From: an archaeon
GTDB lineage: Archaea; Iainarchaeota; Iainarchaeia; Iainarchaeales; Iainarchaeaceae
Direction: 5' to 3'
DNA: 13,799 nucleotides
Assembly: GCA_024653905.1 (NCBI GenBank)
Contig: JANLGZ010000017.1
Span: 1 to 13,799, forward strand
The notes under the pieces are model-generated. The model made no database searches, was not told the origin of the DNA, and saw nothing but the letters and a program-made list of their open reading frames with translations. The position numbers were made by a program, and so were the translations under genes. Shown here one piece after another: positions 1 through 6,975 of this stretch; the stretch's first letter is position 1, and every line of letters begins with the position of its first letter.

Positions 1-20
1 CTTTTTTATCTCGGAATCGT

Positions 21-28
21 TTTTTAAA
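21..28 (+). promoter_or_regulatory. TATA box of the JAMM-iPGM operon
   Basis: The AT-rich run TTTTTAAA is centred about 26 nt before the ATG at 51. That is the archaeal TATA-to-start-site distance, so transcription would begin at or next to the start codon (leaderless mRNA). No Shine-Dalgarno-like GGTG lies between the box and the ATG, which agrees. This is inferred from spacing only. Confidence 0.5.
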
Positions 29-50
29 CAAAAAGAACACAGTTTGTATA

Positions 51-410
51 ATGTACAAAATCAAAAATGAAGTAATAGAATCAATTATAATTGCCGCCCG
101 AAATGTTTACCCTGATGAGTTCTTTTCAATGCTCGGAGGCACAGAAGATAAAATCACAGAACTGGTTATTGTTCCTGCCACTTTCGGGGAAAATTTTTCA
201 TCCTATAGGTTAGACTTGGTTCCTTTTGACAAAAACATTATAGGAACAATACATTCTCACCCTTCTCCCAATAACAATCCCTCAAGAGCAGATTTGGAAT
301 CATTTGCAGCAAAAGGAAAAATCCACCTCATAATAAGCCACCCTTATACACTTGACACAATCAGAGCTTATGATACTGAAGGAAACAGGAAACAATTAAA
401 AGTAATATGA
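51..410 (+). CDS. JAMM/MPN-domain metalloprotease-like protein
   Basis: A 119-aa single-domain protein of the JAMM (Mov34/MPN/PAD-1) family. The zinc-protease signature is complete: Glu23 in PDEFFSMLGG, then His68-Ser-His70-Pro, Ser78 and Asp81, giving H-x-H-x7-S-x2-D. In archaea such enzymes are known to cleave isopeptide or linear bonds to ubiquitin-like SAMP proteins, and bacterial relatives act in sulfur-carrier processing; the substrate here cannot be told. The length is normal for a stand-alone archaeal JAMM domain. There is no signal peptide, so it is probably cytoplasmic. Its stop overlaps the next ATG (ATGA), which suggests translational coupling to the phosphoglycerate mutase. The start at 51 is supported by the TATA spacing. 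Confidence 0.85.
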   Translation: MYKIKNEVIESIIIAARNVYPDEFFSMLGGTEDKITELVIVPATFGENFSSYRLDLVPFDKNIIGTIHSHPSPNNNPSRADLESFAAKGKIHLIISHPYTLDTIRAYDTEGNRKQLKVI

Positions 411-2002
411 CCCTTATAGAAATGGTTTCAATGAAAAGTCCTATTGTTTATGTTATTCTTGACGGTTGGGGAATTGCCCCTAATGGAAAAGGGAATGCAG
501 TTGCACGAGCCAACACACCTAATTTTGACTGGCTCAGAAAAAATTATTCTTATACTGAAATAGGCGCTGGCGGAGAATCCGTTGGATTGTGGAAAGGTCA
601 TCAGGGAAGCAGTGAAATCGGACATTTCATAATAGGCGCTGGACGCAATGTGATGTTGCCAAATGGAATTGTTGCAAGGTCAATAGCAAACAAAAGTATA
701 TTCAAAAATAAAATTTATTTGAATGCAATGAATTATGTGAAAAAACACAATTCCACTTTACATATCTCTGCACTTATGTCAGATAGGGGAGTTCATAGTT
801 ACGATGTTTTGGTTCATGCTTTAATTGAAATGGCTGCAAAAAACAAAGTCAAGGATGTTGTTGTTCATTTTATCAGTGATGGACGGGATTCTGGAACCCA
901 TGATGCAAAAAAATATTTATCCCGCTTGGAAAAAGTAATGAAAAAAAACAAGATTGGAAGAATAGGTTCGGTTATAGGGAGATACTGGATAATGGACCGC
1001 AACCACAGATGGGAAAGAGTTGAAAAAAGTTACAATGCAATGATTTATGGAGAAGCGGAATATTATACAAAAAGTGCCAAAGAAGCAATTGAAAATGCTT
1101 ACAAAAGAGAAAAATCAGCGGAGAAAAAAGAGGAAAACTTTGTTGAAAGCGATGAATTCATTAGCCCCACAGTAATTGTTGACAAAAAAGGAATTCCTGT
1201 CGGAAAAATTAAAGATAATGACGCTTTTATCTGGGCAAATTTCAGAACTGACCGGGCTATTGAAATTTCACAGGCATTTACTGAACCAAAATTCAACAAA
1301 TTCAACCGCAAGGAAAAGAAAAATATTCATTATGTGGCTACATTTGAATATTATAAAGGAATCCGTTGCCCTCATGCTTTTGAAAGAGAATATCCGAAAA
1401 ATACATTAGGAGGAATTATAAGCGAAGCAGGGTTGAAACAGTACAGAGTTACTGAAACAGAAAAATGGATTTATGTAACCACTGTGTTTTCAGGAATGCG
1501 GGAAAAACCATTTAAGGGAGAAACAAGAAAATTAATCCCCTCTGATAAAATTCCTACGTATGACTTAAAACCTAAAATGCATGCACTGGATATTGCAAAG
1601 GACGCGGTAAAGGCAATCGATTCCGGAAAATACGCTTTGATTCTGATTAATCTTAATAACCCTGACATAATAGGGCACACAGGATTCATAAAATCCGCTA
1701 TTATAGGAGTCGAAGAATGTGACAAAGCACTTGGTCTTATTATTGATGCAACAAGACATAAAGATGGTCTTGCAATTGTTTCCGCAGACCACGGGAATGC
1801 AGAAGTAATGCTCCAAAAAAACGGTGAACCTAACACAAATCATACTGCGAATAATGTACCGTTCATTATTGTAGATGACGACCCGAAATTCAAAAAAATA
1901 AAACTCAAAAAAGGAGGCGCAATAAAAGACGTCACTCCTACAATACTTAAAATCCTCAATATAAAAAAACCAAAAGAAATGACAGGAAAAGCATTATTCT
2001 GA
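407..2002 (+). CDS. gpmI: 2,3-bisphosphoglycerate-independent phosphoglycerate mutase
   Basis: Interconverts 3-phosphoglycerate and 2-phosphoglycerate in glycolysis/gluconeogenesis, using two Mn ions and a phosphoserine intermediate (alkaline phosphatase superfamily). Visible motifs in order: VILDGWG (Asp19, metal ligand), GSSEIGH with probable catalytic Ser69, SDGRDS, DRNHRWERV, NFRTDRA, NNPDIIGHTG and SADHGNAE (metal ligands). At 531 aa it is slightly longer than the usual ~510. The ATG at 407 overlaps the upstream stop (ATGA). Family alignment would favour the in-frame ATG at 431 (MKSPIVYVILDG) or 422, and none of the three has a clear ribosome binding site, so the start is uncertain by up to 8 codons. 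The usual motif is GNSEVGH; the Asn-to-Ser change precedes the nucleophile and does not remove it. Many archaea use the distinct ApgM type instead. Confidence 0.93.
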   Translation: MTLIEMVSMKSPIVYVILDGWGIAPNGKGNAVARANTPNFDWLRKNYSYTEIGAGGESVGLWKGHQGSSEIGHFIIGAGRNVMLPNGIVARSIANKSIFKNKIYLNAMNYVKKHNSTLHISALMSDRGVHSYDVLVHALIEMAAKNKVKDVVVHFISDGRDSGTHDAKKYLSRLEKVMKKNKIGRIGSVIGRYWIMDRNHRWERVEKSYNAMIYGEAEYYTKSAKEAIENAYKREKSAEKKEENFVESDEFISPTVIVDKKGIPVGKIKDNDAFIWANFRTDRAIEISQAFTEPKFNKFNRKEKKNIHYVATFEYYKGIRCPHAFEREYPKNTLGGIISEAGLKQYRVTETEKWIYVTTVFSGMREKPFKGETRKLIPSDKIPTYDLKPKMHALDIAKDAVKAIDSGKYALILINLNNPDIIGHTGFIKSAIIGVEECDKALGLIIDATRHKDGLAIVSADHGNAEVMLQKNGEPNTNHTANNVPFIIVDDDPKFKKIKLKKGGAIKDVTPTILKILNIKKPKEMTGKALF

Positions 2003-2036
2003 ACCTTTTCGCAACAGTTTTGATTGATACAACTAA

Positions 2037-2045
2037 TTTTATATA
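2037..2045 (+). promoter_or_regulatory. TATA box of the prepilin operon
   Basis: TTTTATATA is centred 27 nt before the ATG at 2068, the expected distance for a leaderless transcript. It lies 35 nt past the phosphoglycerate mutase stop, so the pilin-like genes form a separate transcription unit. Confidence 0.6.
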
Positions 2046-2067
2046 CAAAGAAACAGTTAATGAATAG

Positions 2068-2430
2068 ATGAAAAAAGGACAACTTAGTGCTGATTTACTG
2101 CTAGTTATACTAACCGCAATAATATTCTTGATAGTTCTGCAGAATTACATGGAAGGATTTAATGCAACAGTTCAGGGTTCTGCAAGCACTAATGATGCAG
2201 AAACAGTGCTGATTGATGTGTACAGCGCAATAGGTGCTGTGAAAGCATATGGTTCCACAATATATTATACTGCACCTAAAAATATTGAGTGCACAATTAC
2301 AATAGATAATACAAGCATTTCAGTTACCTCTGGAGAAGAGACCAAAAAATTTGACGGTTTAAATTTATCTGATGTTAGCATAACAAAAAATAATTTCTTA
2401 TGCGGCGACAGTATTACAATATCAAAGTGA
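2068..2430 (+). CDS. Type IV pilin-like protein with class III signal peptide
   Basis: A 120-aa exported protein. The N-terminus MKKGQLSADLLLVIL matches the archaeal class III (type IV prepilin) signal: a short basic n-region, Gly4/Gln5 cleavage site, then Ser and Asp before a hydrophobic helix to about residue 26. A prepilin peptidase (EppA/PibD class) would cut after Gly4, leaving the helix to pack in a filament core or anchor the protein. The rest is beta-rich with Asn-x-Ser/Thr sequons and two cysteines (75 and 112) that could form a disulfide. First gene of a four-gene operon; the next ATG is 7 nt past its stop. The product could be a minor pilin or pseudopilin; no assembly ATPase is in view. 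Confidence 0.75.
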   Translation: MKKGQLSADLLLVILTAIIFLIVLQNYMEGFNATVQGSASTNDAETVLIDVYSAIGAVKAYGSTIYYTAPKNIECTITIDNTSISVTSGEETKKFDGLNLSDVSITKNNFLCGDSITISK

Positions 2431-2431
2431 T
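2427..2431 (+). promoter_or_regulatory. Ribosome binding site for second pilin-like gene
   Basis: GTGAT, part of the archaeal SD consensus GGAGGTGAT, ends 6 nt before the ATG at 2438 and overlaps the upstream stop codon. It supports that start and translational coupling. Confidence 0.45.
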
Positions 2432-2437
2432 GAAAAA

Positions 2438-2980
2438 ATGAAAAAAGAAAAAGGACAGATATTTTCAATTGATTTTTTGATAGCCATGGTGCTGGCAGTT
2501 CTTGCAATTGGATTATTGCTGAATGCTTATGAGTTAAGTGTTTATGAAATAAAAGAAGCAAAAACAAGAAATGAATTAACCGTGATTGCGATGAATGCAG
2601 GGAATATTTTTATAGGAACTAATCAATGCGGTTTAGATCCTTCAAATCCAAGCGGACCGCCACCAAAAGACCCATTCAAAGATCAAGGATATGAAATTAA
2701 CGGGTGTTTTGATTCAACTCCAGGAGTGTTTGATTTATTGAATAAATCAAAACTGATGATACCTGACGTGATATCTTGCAGTGTAGAATATTCTGGAAAA
2801 AAAGTAAATGGGTGTGATGTCGGCAATCCTGCACCATCAGCAAACGTGGTTGTAATAGAAAGGGTTTTTCTTGCAACCCAAAACAAAATAGCCAAAGCAG
2901 ATTATGAAAATTGTATTGATTCAGTTAGTACCTGCTCAACTTATTCAAATAATACGCTTACAGTGAAGGTGTGGAAATGA
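2438..2980 (+). CDS. Type IV pilin-like protein, six cysteines
   Basis: A 180-aa predicted exported protein. MKKEKGQIFSIDFLIAM shows a basic n-region, Gly6/Gln7 as the likely prepilin cleavage site and a hydrophobic helix to about residue 31, the type IV pilin-like N-terminal layout. The mature domain has six cysteines (64, 90, 114, 126, 159, 166), suggesting up to three disulfides, and a Pro/Gly-rich loop around residues 68-80. No other domain is recognised. It is the largest of the four products and could be the main pilin or an adhesive minor pilin; the sequence does not decide. Its stop overlaps the ATG of the next gene (ATGA). Confidence 0.7.
   Translation: MKKEKGQIFSIDFLIAMVLAVLAIGLLLNAYELSVYEIKEAKTRNELTVIAMNAGNIFIGTNQCGLDPSNPSGPPPKDPFKDQGYEINGCFDSTPGVFDLLNKSKLMIPDVISCSVEYSGKKVNGCDVGNPAPSANVVVIERVFLATQNKIAKADYENCIDSVSTCSTYSNNTLTVKVWK
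2968..2971 (+). promoter_or_regulatory. Ribosome binding site deciding the start at 2977
   Basis: GGTG, the core archaeal SD, ends 5 nt before the ATG at 2977. A GTG at 2971 in the same frame overlaps this motif and would have no SD of its own, so 2977 is the better start. Confidence 0.65.
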
Positions 2981-3258
2981 AAAAGGGAATAATATTCAGC
3001 ACTGACGGAATACTCGCAATGATAGTGGTAATTGCATTATTTTCAGCTTTAGTTGTAATAGGAAATTCTTACACAGATAGTTTTCAACAGCCATTACTTA
3101 GCACAAAAACAAGCGACAGTGTAACACTTGCATATTACACAAATGGTGCAGACATCCCGAGTAGTGCAGGTTCAAACACAAATGTGAACTGTAAGCAACT
3201 CTTTGAATATACTGCTTCAGGATTAACTGAAAAGGTGAGCGGATGCAAAGCAAAATGA
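2977..3258 (+). CDS. Small type IV pilin-like protein
   Basis: A 93-aa protein starting MKKGIIFSTDGILAM, followed by a hydrophobic helix to about residue 29. The KKG/I site fits prepilin processing (Gly at -1, hydrophobic residue at +1), although the Gln found in the two upstream paralogue-like proteins is replaced by Ile. The mature part is short, Ser/Thr/Asn-rich, and has two cysteines (72 and 90). The ATG at 2977 overlaps the upstream TGA and has a GGTG site 5 nt before it; a longer reading from GTG 2971 adds only two residues and is less likely. The next gene begins inside this one (16-nt overlap). Likely a minor pilin; no specific function recognised. Confidence 0.68.
   Translation: MKKGIIFSTDGILAMIVVIALFSALVVIGNSYTDSFQQPLLSTKTSDSVTLAYYTNGADIPSSAGSNTNVNCKQLFEYTASGLTEKVSGCKAK
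3234..3238 (+). promoter_or_regulatory. Ribosome binding site for fourth pilin-like gene
   Basis: GGTGA inside the preceding reading frame ends 4 nt before the ATG at 3243. It favours 3243 over the in-frame ATG at 3255, which lacks an SD. Confidence 0.6.
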
Positions 3259-3752
3259 AAGGATTTGTTTCCGCATGGGTTGCTGTTGGCGCAATAGCAG
3301 TGCTATTCCTTGCATCCAGTGCTTCACTGAACCTTGTCAAAACACAAGACTCACTTTTGATAATGGATGCAACAAGAGAACTGAATATTAAAACCGATAA
3401 TATTGTTAGAGTTCTTGATAAGGCTACTTCAAAAGTTTTTTCGGAGGATTTGAGTATTCCGAATTGTGATCAGACCCTTAACCAAACCGATTTAGAAACA
3501 GAATTCACTTTAGTTTTAAGTGAATTCAAAGAAAAAACAAGAATAGATTGCAGTGTTACTGGCATAATTACGAACACTAGTAGCAAAAGAGCAGATATAC
3601 GCGGAAATTTAGAATGTTTTGTGAATGCGGGCGGAAACCGTATTACTGAAACAAGATTATTAAAGTTTTACAAAGAAGCAGAAGTTGTGGCAGGCCCACC
3701 ATCTACCTGCAGAGTCATAGACAGAGTTTCAGGATTACAAGAAAACCCTTAA
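3243..3752 (+). CDS. Predicted exported pilin-operon protein, four cysteines
   Basis: A 169-aa protein with a short basic start (MQSKMKG), a hydrophobic helix at about residues 8-30 and an extracytoplasmic domain with four cysteines (75, 103, 125, 156). KMKG/FVSA resembles a prepilin peptidase site, but the usual acidic residue near +5 is missing, so it may be a divergent pilin or an N-terminally anchored protein. The heptad-like stretch around residues 34-65 suggests an extended helix like the pilin stalk. It overlaps the previous gene by 16 nt and has its own GGTGA site. It ends the operon, only 2 nt from the stop of the convergent asparagine synthase gene. Confidence 0.65.
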   Translation: MQSKMKGFVSAWVAVGAIAVLFLASSASLNLVKTQDSLLIMDATRELNIKTDNIVRVLDKATSKVFSEDLSIPNCDQTLNQTDLETEFTLVLSEFKEKTRIDCSVTGIITNTSSKRADIRGNLECFVNAGGNRITETRLLKFYKEAEVVAGPPSTCRVIDRVSGLQENP

Positions 3753-3754
3753 GT

Positions 3755-5173
3755 TTAATTTCCTTTTAATATTTTAGAAACAATTTTCTGAGAACCTGAA
3801 CCATACTGCAAAGCTTTTTTTGGCTTTAGAGCAACAGAATCGGAAATATTGTAAAGTTTTGCAAGTTCTCTAATAGGCCATTTTCTAATTTTATCCTCTT
3901 TATTTTTGATTTTTTCTTTTGCAGGAATAGCCATTGCTTGCTTCAAAAACTGCATTGAAACTAATGGAACTCTTAATTCTAGGGAATTGCTAGCAATTAT
4001 TGCATCATCCCTGTAAAAGTTTCTTGACCATATTCTTGAAAGAGAAAACCAAATTTCTTTTTCAACAGCAGAATAATTTTGCCCCTTAAGAATTTTTGCG
4101 TAATTATTATAACCGCAAAAAATCTCATCCGAACCTTGTCCTGAAAAAACAACTTTATAGCCATGCTTTACAATAGCATCAGCACAAGCAAGTTCAGTAA
4201 CAGCAATACCTATCTGCATTTCATCAAAAAAAGAAAGAATTTTCATTGAACGAAACATTAATTCTTTTATTTTTTCCTCAGAAATCTCAACTGATACTAA
4301 TTCCAGATTTAATTCTTCAGCAACTTCTTTAGCAGAAACCATATCCTGACTATTTTTGGTTCCGCAAACAAAAAGCTTAGTGTTTGGAACTTTTTGAGAA
4401 ACCGCTTTTGCAATTAAGGAAGAATCTACTCCTCCGCTAAAAAGAACAGCTGCTTTTTCCAAATTTTTGGTTTGTAATTGGATTGTTTCATCAAAAGCAG
4501 ATTTCAGGTTTTTTATTGAATGCTTTTTTGGAATTGTTTTTTTGAAATTTTCAATATTGAAAATTGGTTTTGTTTCAAAACCCTTTTTGGAAATTTTTAA
4601 CATATGCCCAGGCAAAAGAGGCTGAGGGAACTGAATATCTATTTTCATTAGAGCGCTTGGTTCGGAAGCAAAAGCAAAAACAGAATCATTAGAACCGAAC
4701 CAGAGTGGTTTTAGTCCAATTGGATCACGAAAAGCATAAAGAGAATTTTTATAAAACAAACCAACAGCATATTCTCCTTCTGCTTTTTTCATAAATTTTT
4801 TTAAAGCATTTTCAAAGGAACTTTTTTTTAGTTCGTTCGCAAAAAAATAAGCAATAGATTCAGAATCAGAAACCATTGTTTGTTCTTTTACCAGTTTTTT
4901 GTAATTGTAAATTTGGCCGTTATGGGAAATTGAAACGTTTCCTTTTGAAAGAGGTTGTATTCCGTAACCTGTTGTGGAAAGCAAACAATGACCAAGAGCA
5001 ATAGGGCTTTTTGGAAATTTTAATTGTTTAAATGATTTAGATTTAAATTCTTCTTTTGGGGTTTTGATACCAAATGCTTCTGGACCTCTGTGTTTTAGAG
5101 AATCCATTAGTGCAGATAAGTATACTGAAACATCACCATTGCTTCTTGAATAAATCCCTATAATTGAACACAT
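3755..5173 (-). CDS. asnB: Asparagine synthase (glutamine-hydrolysing)
   Basis: Makes asparagine from aspartate, ATP and glutamine-derived ammonia. The N-terminal class II glutaminase domain has Cys2 as nucleophile after Met removal, HRGPE (residues 28-32), HNGQIYNY (84-91) and SDSES. The C-terminal synthetase domain has the PP-loop SGGVDSS (246-252), GQGSDEIFCGY (345-355) and a late RVPL/KPKKALQYGSG region. At 472 aa it is shorter than E. coli AsnB (554) and closer to compact archaeal forms. The ATG at 5173 is fixed by the obligatory Met-Cys start. It is monocistronic and convergent with the pilin operon, divergent from the DUF4139 gene. Because homologues can amidate other substrates, the asparagine assignment is strong but not absolute. 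Confidence 0.9.
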   Translation of the reverse strand: MCSIIGIYSRSNGDVSVYLSALMDSLKHRGPEAFGIKTPKEEFKSKSFKQLKFPKSPIALGHCLLSTTGYGIQPLSKGNVSISHNGQIYNYKKLVKEQTMVSDSESIAYFFANELKKSSFENALKKFMKKAEGEYAVGLFYKNSLYAFRDPIGLKPLWFGSNDSVFAFASEPSALMKIDIQFPQPLLPGHMLKISKKGFETKPIFNIENFKKTIPKKHSIKNLKSAFDETIQLQTKNLEKAAVLFSGGVDSSLIAKAVSQKVPNTKLFVCGTKNSQDMVSAKEVAEELNLELVSVEISEEKIKELMFRSMKILSFFDEMQIGIAVTELACADAIVKHGYKVVFSGQGSDEIFCGYNNYAKILKGQNYSAVEKEIWFSLSRIWSRNFYRDDAIIASNSLELRVPLVSMQFLKQAMAIPAKEKIKNKEDKIRKWPIRELAKLYNISDSVALKPKKALQYGSGSQKIVSKILKGN

Positions 5174-5195
5174 AATTGATTTGGGGTACCAAAAA

Positions 5196-5204
5196 CAATA
5201 AATA
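5196..5204 (-). promoter_or_regulatory. Candidate TATA box for asnB
   Basis: On the minus strand, TATTTATTG is centred about 27 nt before the asnB ATG, fitting a leaderless start. A second candidate, GTATAAAT at 5211-5218, would give a leader of about 15 nt. I cannot choose between them from sequence. Confidence 0.4.
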
Positions 5205-5271
5205 TTAACAATTTATACTATTGTTAACCTTTCAAGGAAAATTAGGAAAATTACTAAGTAAAGAGAAAAGG

Positions 5272-5280
5272 GTTTAAATA
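5272..5280 (+). promoter_or_regulatory. TATA box upstream of the DUF4139 gene
   Basis: GTTTAAATA preceded by a purine-rich GAAAAGG that could serve as a BRE. The predicted start site is near 5300, giving a leader of roughly 10 nt that carries the SD motif at 5301-5305. Confidence 0.5.
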
Positions 5281-5300
5281 TGAAAGATGCAAGGTAATCA

Positions 5301-5305
5301 GGTGA
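5301..5305 (+). promoter_or_regulatory. Ribosome binding site of the DUF4139 gene
   Basis: GGTGA with a 6-nt spacer to the ATG at 5312 is a good archaeal SD. It is one of the few first-in-unit genes here with a clear SD. Confidence 0.65.
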
Positions 5306-5311
5306 AAAAAA

Positions 5312-6805
5312 ATGGATAAAAAAATTGTATTTGGAATCGGAATAATTCTTATTATAGGATTAATTGGATTAAACAGCATTATAGGAAATGAACAAATAAT
5401 TGCAAAAGCAAAACCGAATTTTAATATTAATGAAGTTTCATACAAAGTCGCGGTTGGAAAACCAGAAGCAGCATTATTTGCCGATACTACTAAAGATATT
5501 GGAGAAAAAGGTTCAAGCGAAATAACTGTTTACAATCAGAATTTTGCTCTGGTGAAAGATGTAAGGGAAATGTTTTTGGAAAAAGGAATTAATTTAGTTC
5601 AGTTTAAGGATATTGCATCAGGAATAGATGCTACAAGTGTTTTCTTTCAGGATCTTACTCACTCAAGTACTTTTGTAGTGGAACAAAATTATGAATATGA
5701 TCTTGTGAGCAAAAACAAAATCCTGGAAAAATATTTGGATAAGGAAATTACTGTTCAGGTAGCTGAAGGAGACCAGGTAAAAGAGTACACTGGAAAATTA
5801 CTGAGTTTTAATGATGGAATTGTACTTGATTCTGATGGAAAAATAATTGCGCTTTCAAACAGCAGCAAAATAGAATTCACAGAACTTCCAGGAGGACTTC
5901 TTACAAAACCTACCCTTGTTTGGAAAATTTATGCAGAACAAGCCGGAAACAGAGAAACTCAAACTGTTTACTTAACAACAGGGCTTGATTGGAGAGCTGA
6001 TTATATTGCAACAGTAAATGATTCTGATACTGCTTTGGATTTTACTGGTTGGACTACAATAACTAATAATTCAGGAACAGGTTATCCTGATACAAAACTA
6101 AAATTAGTTGCAGGAGATGTTCATAGAATTCAGGATAATGAAGTAAAATACAGAGAAGTGTTTGAGTATGCAGATTCCATAGGAGCTGCAAGCCCACAAC
6201 AATTCGGAGAAGAATCATTATTCGAATACCATTTATACACTTTAGAGAGGAAAACCACGATTAATAATAATGAAACAAAACAAATTTCGCTTCTTTCTGC
6301 TAATGATATTCCATCCCAAAAAGAATTTGTTTATGATGGAGCAAGTAATGGAGAAAAAGTTCAGGTAAAAATGAGATTCAATAATTCAGAATCGCAAGGG
6401 TTAGGAATGCCTCTGCCAAAAGGAATTGTAAGAGTTTACAAAAAAGATTCTGACGGGCAATTACAATTTGTCGGCGAAGACCAAATTGACCATACAAAAA
6501 CAGAGGATGAATTAGAATTATTTTTAGGAAATGCATTTGATGTTACTGGAGAAAGAACTCAAACTAATTCAGAAAATGTTACAAAAGGATTCTATAAATA
6601 TGAGTATAAGATAAAACTTGAGAACCAGAAGGATGAAGCGATTAATGTTATTGTAAAAGAAAATCTTGGAAGTAGCTGGAACATAACAAAAAGCTCAATG
6701 CCATATGATAAAAAAAGCTCAAACGAAATAGAATTCAATGTGAATGTACCTGCAAAAGGCGAAGCAGAAGTAACATACGCGGTTGAGTACAGGTATTATT
6801 ACTAG
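5312..6805 (+). CDS. Membrane-anchored DUF4139 domain protein
   Basis: A 497-aa protein with an N-terminal hydrophobic segment (residues 5-25) that acts as a signal anchor or uncleaved signal peptide, then a large beta-rich extracytoplasmic region. Family marks are the early SSEITVYNQNFALVKDVRE stretch (about 68-86), the WRADYIATVNDSDTALDFTGW region (about 227-247), NNSGTGYPDTKLKLVAGDVHR (about 251-271) and a C-terminal beta-sandwich ending in VTYAVEYRYYY. DUF4139 proteins are widespread in bacteria and archaea and have no established biochemical role; the fold suggests a surface or periplasm-like structural or binding protein. It stands alone as a transcription unit with TATA and GGTGA signals. 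I see no catalytic motif and propose no specific function. Confidence 0.75.
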   Translation: MDKKIVFGIGIILIIGLIGLNSIIGNEQIIAKAKPNFNINEVSYKVAVGKPEAALFADTTKDIGEKGSSEITVYNQNFALVKDVREMFLEKGINLVQFKDIASGIDATSVFFQDLTHSSTFVVEQNYEYDLVSKNKILEKYLDKEITVQVAEGDQVKEYTGKLLSFNDGIVLDSDGKIIALSNSSKIEFTELPGGLLTKPTLVWKIYAEQAGNRETQTVYLTTGLDWRADYIATVNDSDTALDFTGWTTITNNSGTGYPDTKLKLVAGDVHRIQDNEVKYREVFEYADSIGAASPQQFGEESLFEYHLYTLERKTTINNNETKQISLLSANDIPSQKEFVYDGASNGEKVQVKMRFNNSESQGLGMPLPKGIVRVYKKDSDGQLQFVGEDQIDHTKTEDELELFLGNAFDVTGERTQTNSENVTKGFYKYEYKIKLENQKDEAINVIVKENLGSSWNITKSSMPYDKKSSNEIEFNVNVPAKGEAEVTYAVEYRYYY

Positions 6806-6888
6806 TAACTTTTATTACACGTTTCTTTTGCAAGTATAAGTTCTGGTAATTCAGCGTTTAATCCCCAAGCCTTAATAAATTGATTAAA

Positions 6889-6935
6889 TTCCTTTCCCCC
6901 CCTCCTGTAAGAACCGCACCGGCACTGAGGAGTCT
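6889..6935 (-). other. GC-rich hairpin-forming patch, possible IS200/IS605 end or structured RNA
   Basis: In the AT-rich gap 6806-6975, a C7 run (6896-6902; G7 on the minus strand) adjoins a hairpin: CTCCT (6902-6906) pairs with AGGAG (6928-6932), enclosing a second small stem CCG/CGG (6914-6916 and 6920-6922). On the minus strand one frame reads VPVRFLQEGGKGI and stops, with no intact gene upstream. The look (structured, G-rich, coding-like tail) is what one expects of the right end of a TnpB-type element, where the tnpB tail overlaps its guide RNA scaffold. That is my impression from memory, not a demonstrated match. An independent ncRNA or gene remnant is equally possible. Confidence 0.3.
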
Positions 6936-6941
6936 AAATAC

Positions 6942-6949
6942 CTATATAA
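6942..6949 (+). promoter_or_regulatory. TATA box of the orphan gene at 6976
   Basis: CTATATAA is centred 30 nt before the ATG at 6976, implying a leader of only a few nt. It lies inside the longer reading frame that begins at 6880, which argues against that upstream start. Confidence 0.5.
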
Positions 6950-6975
6950 CTTCCAAAAAGCAAAATAGAATTACC

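Noticed and set aside
1471..1836. 121-codon minus-strand open frame inside the phosphoglycerate mutase gene
   Set aside because: It mirrors a strongly supported gene, and its product is low-complexity and matches no family I know.
5254..5445. Minus-strand open frame over the DUF4139 promoter and start
   Set aside because: Hydrophobic reading is the mirror of the signal-anchor codons; it conflicts with the TATA and GGTGA signals on the plus strand.
6802..6939. Minus-strand open frame with a plausible peptide (ends KETCNKSY)
   Set aside because: No ATG, GTG or TTG start and no ribosome binding site; kept only as part of the argument for a remnant in the gap.
6880..6975. Upstream in-frame start for the orphan gene at 6976
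   Set aside because: The added 32 residues are coded by the C7/hairpin patch and the TATA box; the promoter distance supports 6976.
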